Shown: piece after piece, positions 16,243 to 23,578 of the stretch
How positions within the stretch are numbered: position 1 is the first letter of the stretch
How the letters are laid out: every line of letters begins with the position of its first letter
From: Phycisphaerae bacterium
GTDB lineage: Bacteria; Planctomycetota; Phycisphaerae; Sedimentisphaerales; Anaerobacaceae
DNA: 46,785 nucleotides
Assembly (NCBI GenBank): GCA_028715705.1
Contig: JAQURJ010000005.1
Span: forward strand, 1-46,785
Direction: 5' to 3'
The notes under the pieces: generated by a model
Database searches by the model: none
What the model was told of the DNA's origin: nothing
What the model saw: the letters and a program-made list of their open reading frames with translations, nothing else
Position numbers and translations under genes: made by a program

Positions 16243-18278
16243 TAAAAAATTCGTCTCAGCCTAAAATATAGAAACGTGGTGTTATTTTCAGTATCCCTTC
16301 GCTTGAGGAAGTCTATCTCCATCCCCAGTTCAAAGCTCAATTGCCGATACCTGTATTGAAGTTCCGGAATGAAGTGTAACCCAGTGGTTTTGCCGAATGA
16401 ACTGTCATTTTCATTGCGATAATCCAGGCGAGTCGAAATACTGTACGTATCTGTGAGTCTGCTGGATAATTCGCCGCCAGCATCAAAAAACGTTATGTCT
16501 CTGGGGTCCGGTTCGCCAAAATCAAGCCAGTGATTCGATGCATATACGGTTGCTCTTGTATCCTGATTTACAAGCCAGTTATAACTAGCCTCAAGCCGCT
16601 TGCTTGTTGATGGACTCTGGGTGGAATCTTCTTTGCTATATTCGGCCAGCAATCCCAAGCCCCCCTTATAATAATCCGCACCAAAAGTGTTTACTCTATA
16701 TTCATCGGGTACGATATTGCTGAAGTTCGATTTAATTTTTTCATCCTGACGTCGATGAGAGTAATACAAAGAAAATCCATTTGTAAAACGCTCCCTCAGT
16801 GTAAAGGTCTGGTAAAGCCTTTCCTCAGTTCTTTCCGGCTCAAGAATGAAATCATAATCAAACGAAAGGGTCTGATCGCCGCTCAGGAAAATATCTCCGC
16901 CGGTAATAATCGATATTTGCACCCTGCCGTTAATTTCCGTAACCCTGTAGTCAATATTCTCAAGAAAAACTGTGGTTCTGACGCTATCCCATACGACAAT
17001 GGTCGATGCGTCAATATCTCTCCTGTCAAGCTCTATGGGTGTCGGGTCAGTTACTCTAAAGAAGTGACGTTCATTTATCACTGTACCTATGCCGCTGCCG
17101 CCAGACTGTTCCGTCTCGGTAAGAGTGGTGGTATATGTGGCAAATAATGTTCCCCATGGGTTTTTCTTTTGGTAATTAAATCCCAACGTCCCTCCCTGCT
17201 GGTTAATTTCGCTCTCGGAACCAATCTCTGTTTTAGATGTAAAAATATCTCCTGTCGTAAAAAGACTTTCATATAACCTGTGTTCAAAACCAGCCAAACC
17301 TCGAGTTTCAGTAGTTGTGGATATATCCTGTATGGACTCTAAATATCCAAATTCATAACGTGTCGAAAAGTTCTCTAAGTGCTTTATTCGAAAACGCTCT
17401 TCTAACTGCTGTGTTTCAAGGTTGAACGAACCAGTCTGTTTAAGATATGAAGCGAAGGTATCGAGTCTGTATTGCTCTTTGTCGCCGAAAATCAAGTCAT
17501 GCAAAAAAGTGTACCTATCTTTCTGCGTATCAGTCGAACCACCAAATCTTTGCTGAGAAAAATTATTCCGTTCAGCCTGAAAACTCATGTGCGACAATTC
17601 ACTGAAATAATGGCTTACAGAATAACTTAGACGTTTATCATCTCTGGTAAAAAAATCCCTCGCTCGCTGCGACAGTGAATTTTGAGTGGTTTTTGACTCG
17701 CTATAGCCAAACGTCATCGGCCAGTCCTCTGAACGCACAGAAAGTGAAGCACCTGAATTTTCGGTTTCAGACTGTAGCGATCCTAAAAAATGACGAGGGA
17801 TTATATCCTCCGATTTGCTCGTATAAAAATTTATAGGATACTTTTTCGTTCGCAGTAATTGTCCAAAAAAGTTGTATTCGTCAAGCGTGTCCGATACCCG
17901 TCCTGATTCCTCGTCCGAGTCAAGACGCTGTTGGGTAAGGCCTATACCAATACCCGCGTTAAAAAGTAAAAAATTGGGATGATACACACTGCCGGTCGTA
18001 TTCAGCCTAAGACGCTCCTCGAATACGGTCGTTTCGCTTTTTCGCAAATTGTTGCTTGCCCCAACCTCGTCCGTCTGTTTTTCGGCCACAAGTTCCACCT
18101 CTCCTCCGATAGGCCCATGCTCTATCAGCGGCATCCGGTTTCCCTTGACATCCATACTACAACCCATCATAAATATCATAATAAACACAAAAAAAACAGC
18201 AACAACAAAAATTTGTGATCTTTGCAAATGTCCAACAAATGCACCGGTTATTATGCGATATTTTATATCCGGCGCCAC
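16242..18278 (-). CDS. Outer-membrane beta-barrel, candidate electron-conduit porin
   Basis: A ~678-residue protein with an N-terminal hydrophobic segment ending in a lipobox-like FMMGC-S, an acidic linker, and then some 550 residues of alternating amphipathic strands with aromatic girdles, finishing LYFRLRRIF with the terminal phenylalanine typical of barrel proteins. Length and strand content would allow more than 20 strands, comparable with MtrB/PioB-like porins that sheath a multihaem cytochrome, though I cannot show homology. I use the GTG at 18278 because GGGAG lies five bases upstream; a TTG seven codons earlier has none. It is sandwiched between a pentahaem lipoprotein and an NHL lipoprotein. 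A lipidated barrel would be unusual, so the lipobox may be coincidental. Confidence 0.75.
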   Translation of the reverse strand: MAPDIKYRIITGAFVGHLQRSQIFVVAVFFVFIMIFMMGCSMDVKGNRMPLIEHGPIGGEVELVAEKQTDEVGASNNLRKSETTVFEERLRLNTTGSVYHPNFLLFNAGIGIGLTQQRLDSDEESGRVSDTLDEYNFFGQLLRTKKYPINFYTSKSEDIIPRHFLGSLQSETENSGASLSVRSEDWPMTFGYSESKTTQNSLSQRARDFFTRDDKRLSYSVSHYFSELSHMSFQAERNNFSQQRFGGSTDTQKDRYTFLHDLIFGDKEQYRLDTFASYLKQTGSFNLETQQLEERFRIKHLENFSTRYEFGYLESIQDISTTTETRGLAGFEHRLYESLFTTGDIFTSKTEIGSESEINQQGGTLGFNYQKKNPWGTLFATYTTTLTETEQSGGSGIGTVINERHFFRVTDPTPIELDRRDIDASTIVVWDSVRTTVFLENIDYRVTEINGRVQISIITGGDIFLSGDQTLSFDYDFILEPERTEERLYQTFTLRERFTNGFSLYYSHRRQDEKIKSNFSNIVPDEYRVNTFGADYYKGGLGLLAEYSKEDSTQSPSTSKRLEASYNWLVNQDTRATVYASNHWLDFGEPDPRDITFFDAGGELSSRLTDTYSISTRLDYRNENDSSFGKTTGLHFIPELQYRYRQLSFELGMEIDFLKRRDTENNTTFLYFRLRRIF

Positions 18279-18295
18279 CTTTACTCCCTTACATT

Positions 18296-18907
18296 TCAAT
18301 TGATACTGTCCATTATATCGGTTTTCATAAGCCCCCTTCTTGGACTTGCGTGGGCCTCATGACAATCTGTGCACACAGAATTCGGTTCTGCCGCATGAAC
18401 AAGCATTGATTCAATAATTTGCTGCTCATGACAGATATAGCAGAGTTTTGGCTGCGGCTCCTGCAAAAGGTGTTCAGCACTGCTTCGATGAGGATTGTGA
18501 CATATCAGGCATTCACCTACGGCTACCGGACCATGCACCCAACCGCTCAATCTGGAATATTCCTCATGGCACTGAAAACATAATTCAGGCACAGGCTTAA
18601 CCAACTTTACATTAAGTGAAAAATTTTTCATACTGTCTTGACCGTGGCAAGTCCTGCAATCTTTGGCCGGTTCATGCTCAAAAAGAACCTTACGTATTTC
18701 TGTTCCACGTCGCACCAATTCTTCATCGGAAGAGTTTATTTCCAAAGACGATTCTTCCGGCATCTGAGGCTCACCCCCTATCGGGGGCACACCGTCAAAA
18801 AAAAATGTCAGCCATTTCTGCTTTTCGACCGGATCGCAACTGATAGTAGTTAAAATAACTGTCAGAACTGCTAATCCAACAATTAAGCGTCTTGGCCGCT
18901 TAAACAC
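18296..18907 (-). CDS. Pentahaem c-type cytochrome lipoprotein
   Basis: A 203-residue lipoprotein with lipobox TTISC at about residue 24 (Asp at +2), a ~60-residue linker, and five CXXCH motifs (CRTCH, CFQCH, CLICH, CYICH, CTDCH) in the doubled-motif style (GPVAVGECLICHNPH also occurs, nearly identical, in the 15-haem protein at 23579). The GTG start has AAGG about ten bases upstream; an ATG nearby is out of frame. It sits between an NHL lipoprotein and the barrel gene. A small lipidated multihaem protein beside a barrel is the layout of porin-cytochrome conduits, in which such a protein plugs the barrel from the periplasmic side. Five haems could span about 30 Angstrom, short for a full membrane crossing alone. 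Confidence 0.88.
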   Translation of the reverse strand: MFKRPRRLIVGLAVLTVILTTISCDPVEKQKWLTFFFDGVPPIGGEPQMPEESSLEINSSDEELVRRGTEIRKVLFEHEPAKDCRTCHGQDSMKNFSLNVKLVKPVPELCFQCHEEYSRLSGWVHGPVAVGECLICHNPHRSSAEHLLQEPQPKLCYICHEQQIIESMLVHAAEPNSVCTDCHEAHASPRRGLMKTDIMDSIN

Positions 18908-18946
18908 GATATCATGGCCTTTCTAAATGAGCTAAGCAAACATAAC

Positions 18947-20140
18947 TCATTGGCTTGACGGCTCAGACTGCTGTTCTTCCGATACCCCAAGCTTTTCCTC
19001 AAGTTTCTTCTTTCTTTCCAATTCCCATTGTCTTTGCTCTTCCTGTGCCTCTTTTTCCTGTATCGGGAAGCTGCCGAAAGCGTAAACACCAACCTTGTGC
19101 AAACCATATTGGTTTGTAACCAGAACCATAAATTCAATGTCAGCCCCCGGTGCAATATGGTCCCTGAACAGTTCTATGTTATCATAGTCCAGTTTGATTT
19201 CGGCAGGAAGATTCATCATTCCAGGTTTATTGCCGGGAAGACCAAAATACGTCAAAATCTCTCCGTCAGGAGCGTAAACCTTGCCGACATCCGTTGCCGC
19301 ATCAATTATCCACAGCCTTCCCTCACGGTCAATTTCTATACCTTTGGGTCTGACAAATTCATTGATAGCATCGCCGGACTTGCCAATTGTAGTCTGATAA
19401 ATTCCAGACTTATCGAATTTTGTTAATTCGCCTTTACTCTTGTCCGTAACATAAACATTCTCAGCCGCGTCAATCGTGACGCTGCCGATCATTTCAAATT
19501 CCCCTATGCCGCTCCCTTGTTTTCCCATACGAAGAATTTCCTTCTGCGTAATAAGATCAAAGACAATAACCTGATTACTGCCAGAATCGGCTACATAGCA
19601 TCGTCGCCCGCGAACAACCACATCAATCGGACTTATTTTAAGATCTTTGCCTAAAATACCGCCAAAATTATCATCTTTGTCGAAAATGAATACGCCGCCT
19701 GCGGTCGGGTCCGCAATATATTTCGTCCCATCGTCCTCAATGAAAATATTTATAGGATTCATCAAGCGGCGGTCTTTCGTAAGATAGCCAAAAGTATGAT
19801 TCTTTAGATCAAGCACTTCGACCATCCTCCTGCTCACATCGCATACATATATTTTACCATCATAAATGGAAACACCGTATGGTTTTTCTATACCTTCCTC
19901 GGTTTTTGCCTTGCCTACCACAAATAACTCAAATGCACTGGGCCCTTTTACGCCCACATCTGAAGGTTCAGAATAAGATCTAACAAATTGAAGCATAGGC
20001 TTTGCCGGGGCTGGAAAAAACACCATTGCCTGGGTAGAATCCTCGGCAACCGGTTTCTGACATCCATAAAATAAGCAAACACCCCAAAATAGAAAGACAA
20101 ATAACAAATATCTGCGCAACAAATTTTCACTTATTTTCAT
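18947..20140 (-). CDS. NHL-repeat beta-propeller lipoprotein, first gene of the conduit-ccm operon
   Basis: A 397-residue lipoprotein with lipobox FYGC-Q near residue 27 and about six NHL-like repeats (e.g. KPYGVSIYDGKIYVCDVSRR, RPKGIEIDREGRLWIIDAAT), followed by a charged coiled-coil-like tail (EKEAQEEQRQWELERKKKLEEKL) that its paralogue at 15163 lacks. No catalytic residues are apparent. It is the first gene after the promoter at 20188-20216 and the following cytochrome begins about 40 bases after its stop. Gln after the lipobox Cys fits outer-membrane sorting if Lol rules apply. Probable role: scaffold in the outer-membrane cytochrome assembly (inference). Confidence 0.85.
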   Translation of the reverse strand: MKISENLLRRYLLFVFLFWGVCLFYGCQKPVAEDSTQAMVFFPAPAKPMLQFVRSYSEPSDVGVKGPSAFELFVVGKAKTEEGIEKPYGVSIYDGKIYVCDVSRRMVEVLDLKNHTFGYLTKDRRLMNPINIFIEDDGTKYIADPTAGGVFIFDKDDNFGGILGKDLKISPIDVVVRGRRCYVADSGSNQVIVFDLITQKEILRMGKQGSGIGEFEMIGSVTIDAAENVYVTDKSKGELTKFDKSGIYQTTIGKSGDAINEFVRPKGIEIDREGRLWIIDAATDVGKVYAPDGEILTYFGLPGNKPGMMNLPAEIKLDYDNIELFRDHIAPGADIEFMVLVTNQYGLHKVGVYAFGSFPIQEKEAQEEQRQWELERKKKLEEKLGVSEEQQSEPSSQ

Positions 20141-20187
20141 GGTGATCTCTTCAACAAATTAAAAACCCATTTCTATCACTTAAAGCT

Positions 20188-20216
20188 TATTTTAAGGGAA
20201 CGATAATTGTATTTCA
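20188..20216 (-). promoter_or_regulatory. Sigma-70-type promoter of the conduit-ccm operon
   Basis: On the minus strand TTGAAA (20211-20216) and TAAAAT (20188-20193) are separated by exactly 17 bases, about 48 bases before the ATG at 20140. No other promoter-like pair is closer, and the downstream genes are packed without gaps, so this likely drives the whole block to at least ccmD. Confidence 0.55.
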
Positions 20217-20264
20217 AGCCTGAAAAGATATTATTAAGCAAGAACTAAATTTCCACGTGTTAAC

Positions 20265-21494
20265 GGGCCTGTTGCCCAAATCAGATTTTCTTATATCAAC
20301 TTGCATAAAAATGCGCTAAAATTACTTCATCAATTATCGCTTTGGAGTAATCAATATGCTTGGAAAGCCAAATCAATTACAGCCAAAACTATTCTATAAT
20401 TCAATTTCTCTGGAGCAGCGGATTCATAAAGATCATCCACTGCGTAAAATCAAAGACTTAATCGATTTTTCGTATATTCGCTCAGAAGTCAAAGACCTTT
20501 ATCTGAAGATTTATATAATCAACTCGATAAAAGTACAGAAGATAAAAGTTCCCAGAAAATAAGTAAAACAGACCCTGACGCTGGTTTTGGCAAAAAGAAA
20601 GGGTCGCCTTCAGTCCTCGGCTATAAGGATCACAGGGCTGTTGACGATAAACACGGCATTATCACGGCAACTATTACCACAGCAGCTAATATTAGAGATG
20701 ACAAGGTTTTTGAAGACGCTCTTGAAGAGAGCATCTCTAATACAAAAATCAAACCCTCAACAGCAGTGGCCGATTCCGGCTATAGCTATGAAAACAACTT
20801 CGAATACCTTCATGACAATAATATACAAAGCTGTATTTCTCAAAGAGGATTTGGAAATATAATCTGCCAGGACTTTTCCAGAGATCACTTTCTTTATGAT
20901 GCCGACAATGACTGTTTTATTTGTCCGGCCGGCCAAAAACTGCTTCGTTTAACTCTTGCACAGCATAATGGAGTAGTAAAATACAGAGCCGAGAGACAAA
21001 CATGCCAAAATTGTGAGTATCTCAACAAATGCGTTCGTAGTTCTAAAAATGGTCGGATTGTAAGCCGTAAAATTGATATTGATTACCGTCATTGGGCATA
21101 TAACTGTCTCAGTAAAGAAAAACGCTTACGCCTTTTGAGGCGAAGAAAGCACAAAATAGAAGGCAGTTTTGCTGATGCAGCAAACAATCATGGTTTCAAG
21201 AAAATGAGATTTCGAAGTATTGAAAAAGCAACTATTCAGAACCTGATGATAGCTGCTATTCAAAATCTGAGAAAATTTATCAAATTCAATGTATTGAAAC
21301 CCGCTGTTTCAATGGCAAATTCTGCTCTGCATAAGACTATTTATGCTATTCTCAGCCAGTTTTTCTACTGTCGAAAGGCATTGACCTCAAATCTGAGCGA
21401 ATATTCAGTTTTCAAAGAACTTTTTCCAGCTTTTTCGATTCAAGCTGCTATTTTTATAAAATCTTTTTCAAAATCTGCTTTGGGCAACAAGCCC
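20265..21494 (+). mobile_element. Decayed IS1182-like insertion sequence with terminal inverted repeats
   Basis: The left end (20265-20289) and the reverse complement of the right end (21470-21494) match at 23 of 25 positions, sharing GGGCxTGTTGCCCAAAxCAG and the next five bases, which fits terminal inverted repeats. Between them is a transposase pseudogene. At about 1.23 kb the element is shorter than the usual ~1.6 kb for this family because the transposase has lost an internal part. No clear target-site duplication is visible. The transposase frame runs 12 bases past my right end, so the outer limits are approximate. It lies between the conduit-ccm operon promoter and the tetrahaem terminator without breaking a gene. 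Confidence 0.75.
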
Positions 21495-21506
21495 TTACAC
21501 CCGTAG
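20356..21506 (+). pseudogene. IS1182-like transposase, frameshifted with internal deletion
   Basis: The N-terminal piece (20356 to about 20500) has the LFYNSISLEQRIHKDHPLRK and SYIRSEVKDLY signature of the InsH/DUF772 domain. The remainder continues in a different frame from about 20499, with GKKKGSPSVLGYKDHRAVD, VADSGYSYENN (a catalytic Asp region), the Cys cluster CxxC...C in the insertion domain, and the C-terminal RLRLLRRRKHKIEGSFADA containing the catalytic Glu. Between SEVKDLY and the second part roughly 150 residues that normally hold the first catalytic Asp are missing. It cannot encode an active enzyme. Confidence 0.85.
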
Positions 21507-21583
21507 AATTGCGGCAGAGCATTAAAAATACCTTAGATGGCTTTTGGAAACGCCTTAAAATCGATACTTTTTAAATAAAAATA

Positions 21584-21616
21584 AGTCCGGAAAGCGAATG
21601 GTTCGCTTTCCGGACT
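21584..21616 (-). terminator. Strong intrinsic terminator after the tetrahaem cytochrome gene
   Basis: AGTCCGGAAAGCGAA (21584-21598) and its perfect reverse complement (21602-21616) form a 15-bp stem with a three-base loop. On the minus strand it is followed at once by TATTTTTATTT, a good U-tract. It lies 65 bases after the stop of the gene at 21681 and insulates the cytochrome operon from the IS remnant. Confidence 0.9.
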
Positions 21617-21680
21617 AAGTTAACATCTTAAATCACATACAAATCGGTTGCTAATAACTAATTTATGCAACCAGAGTTCA

Positions 21681-22280
21681 CTATTTAAGGTGGCAAACCT
21701 TACAAAGCGAACCCGTAGTAAAATTATCCTCGAAGCCAGCACGAAGATATCCATAATCCTTACTTGTGCCGCCTACATGAATATCATGACAGCTCGAACA
21801 CTGCATCTTGCCGGCATATAACATCTCGTGGGCAATCGTACCGGGTGTGTCAGTATCGCCCGGATCGACCAAATCACCATCCAAAGTCGCCAATGCAGAA
21901 TCATAGACAAACGAAACTGGGTGTGTACCAGCCAACCCCACTTCTCCGGTAATGTCGTGGCTACCGCCGTCATGACAGCTCAAGCATAGCCTTGAAGCCC
22001 CATCGGCACCGCCGACTGCATCCATGCCGGCATCCAACGAACTGCTGGCATAAACGGCAAATACAGCCGTGGTCACAGGTGTGCCGTAGGAACTGCCATA
22101 AGGTGAAAGCGGGTTAATTGTGGGGTCACTGTTCCACAGAGGCCCATCTACAGTCGTGTCCGCATTGTGGGGGGTATGGCATCTTGCACAGGCACCCTGA
22201 TGCAGAGCCATCACTGACGCTGTCATAGACAATACTGCAAAAGCTACCAAAAAATTTCCAATGTTTCGACTTAACTTCAT
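21681..22280 (-). CDS. Periplasmic tetrahaem c-type cytochrome under a sigma-54 promoter
   Basis: A 199-residue exported protein with signal peptide (NIGNFLVAFAVLSMTASVMA) and four CXXCH motifs (CARCH, CLSCH, CSSCH, CKVCH). It shares layout with the N-terminal part of the 12-haem protein at 13517 (CHTPH, PLWNSD, ASSSLDAGM, CLSCHDG, HPVSFVYDSAL), so it looks like the single-domain version. The ATG at 22280 is chosen because GGAGG lies nine bases upstream and the signal peptide begins there; upstream codons are not protein-like. It is separated from the upstream gene by 247 bases that hold a near-perfect sigma-54 promoter, and followed by a strong terminator, so it can be expressed alone. Probable role: soluble periplasmic electron shuttle made on demand. 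Confidence 0.9.
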   Translation of the reverse strand: MKLSRNIGNFLVAFAVLSMTASVMALHQGACARCHTPHNADTTVDGPLWNSDPTINPLSPYGSSYGTPVTTAVFAVYASSSLDAGMDAVGGADGASRLCLSCHDGGSHDITGEVGLAGTHPVSFVYDSALATLDGDLVDPGDTDTPGTIAHEMLYAGKMQCSSCHDIHVGGTSKDYGYLRAGFEDNFTTGSLCKVCHLK

Positions 22281-22354
22281 CCTACAAAACCTCCAAGCCC
22301 ATAATATATTGTTATTCTTCAGCCAGAACCATGCCAGCACTCTATAATAGACAT

Positions 22355-22370
22355 AGCAATAGCCGTGCCA
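22355..22370 (-). promoter_or_regulatory. Sigma-54 (RpoN) -24/-12 promoter
   Basis: On the minus strand the sequence TGGCACGGCTATTGCT matches the consensus TGGCACG-N4-TTGCW at every fixed position, with the GG and GC doublets ten bases apart. The start site would be about 22344, giving a leader of some 64 bases to the tetrahaem ATG. An activator of the NtrC family is encoded at 39598; whether it acts here is inference. Confidence 0.75.
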
Positions 22371-22527
22371 TTGCTTCAAACAGTATGCAAAAAAAAAAAC
22401 AATGAAACTTATAAAGCTTTTATTTACAAGGCGTTAAGAAAGGACAAAAATAAGGGAATAGTTATCACGGACCATCCGGAAATAACAATTTTCTCAATAA
22501 CAAGAAAGGGTGGGCCTTTGGTTATTG

Positions 22528-23571
22528 TCAATGGGAAAGTCCACTGTTGATGGTTTCAGGAAATATCCGCGATAAGGCTGTGCGATATACATTTAAGGCA
22601 TCTTCACTACGGCCTTGTGCTTCATATATCTTGCCTAATTCAAAAAAGGCCCTATTTAAGGCGGGGTTTAACTGGGTTGCCTCAAGCAAGAATTTTTCCG
22701 CATCCTCCATTTGTCCCGTTTGCCTCTTCGCCCACCCGTAAATCAGCTTGGTTTCAGCTCTTTGCTGTTGGGTTTGGGCATTTATCTGCCCTGCTATAGA
22801 CAAAGCTGCTTCGCTTTGGCCGCTTTTGCAATACAGCTCACCAAGCCGCAATAAAACCTCTGCTGAATTCGGATCAAGTTGCCGAGCTTCCTGAAGTTCG
22901 CTTACCGCCGCTTGAATCTTACCTTTCTGCTCAAGCAACCCGCTCATTTGTAAGTGCATCTGAACTTTTGCCTGCTGGGTACCATTTTGCAGCATCCTAA
23001 CCTGATTTGGTTCCTCAGCAGCCTCATGCCCGGCAATTCCCAAAACACTATTAAAATGAGACCTCAAAGAAGAGAAAAAATCATAACTATATCCGGCTTC
23101 GATCCACCTAATGCTGTCATCTTTTCCGACAAGCACTATTGTAGGCTTCGCAATTACACCCAATTGCCCCCACAATTTATGATCCGTATCAATTAGAAAA
23201 TGAAACTTCGGATGGATTTGCCCAGCCTCTGATTCCTTATCACTTTGAGTTTCCTGACTATCCATAACAATTAAAAAATCGAAAGGTTCGGCTATTTCAG
23301 GCAATTCTTTTGCCAGTCTTCTAATATCCATCAGTACATTCTTTGATTGTTCCTGATCGGCTGATAAAAAGGCAATCACCTGCACTCCACTCTGCCCATG
23401 TCTGTATGAAAACACATCGCCATTGGGGTCTATAAGTGAGAACTCCGGCATTTTATCGGAGACATTTATATTTCGCAATTGGGCTTTAACCTGGGCAACA
23501 AGAGCTAAACCACATGCCGCAATGATAAAACCAAAGATTCCGATTAGTTTTCGAGACCGACTGAATATCAT
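22528..23571 (-). CDS. Thioredoxin-fold domain plus TPR protein, membrane-anchored or exported
   Basis: A 347-residue protein with an N-terminal signal/anchor helix (IGIFGFIIAACGLALVAQVKA), a TlpA/AhpC-like thioredoxin fold (PEFSLIDPNGDVFSYRHG, then QVIAFLSADQEQS and the cis-Pro region IAKPTIVLVG), and four or five tetratricopeptide repeats (residues ~200-335, e.g. AAVSELQEARQLDPNSAEVL). The position where an active CXXC would stand reads SADQEQS, so it has no redox dithiol; it is more likely a binding or assembly factor than a reductase. Its ATG follows the 15-haem cytochrome stop by seven bases with GGAG inside the end of that gene, so the two are co-translated. A role in handling apocytochrome is suggested by context only. 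Confidence 0.85.
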   Translation of the reverse strand: MIFSRSRKLIGIFGFIIAACGLALVAQVKAQLRNINVSDKMPEFSLIDPNGDVFSYRHGQSGVQVIAFLSADQEQSKNVLMDIRRLAKELPEIAEPFDFLIVMDSQETQSDKESEAGQIHPKFHFLIDTDHKLWGQLGVIAKPTIVLVGKDDSIRWIEAGYSYDFFSSLRSHFNSVLGIAGHEAAEEPNQVRMLQNGTQQAKVQMHLQMSGLLEQKGKIQAAVSELQEARQLDPNSAEVLLRLGELYCKSGQSEAALSIAGQINAQTQQQRAETKLIYGWAKRQTGQMEDAEKFLLEATQLNPALNRAFFELGKIYEAQGRSEDALNVYRTALSRIFPETINSGLSH

Positions 23572-23578
23572 AACTCAA

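Noticed and set aside
20587-20862. 91-codon frame inside the IS remnant
   Set aside because: The transposase sequence continues in a different frame through the same bases (GYKDHRAVD, VADSGYSYE), so this frame is a shadow.
22365-22550. 61-codon plus-strand frame between the tetrahaem gene and thioredoxin/TPR gene
   Set aside because: No ribosome-binding site, runs through the sigma-54 promoter region and into the next gene antisense, and resembles nothing.
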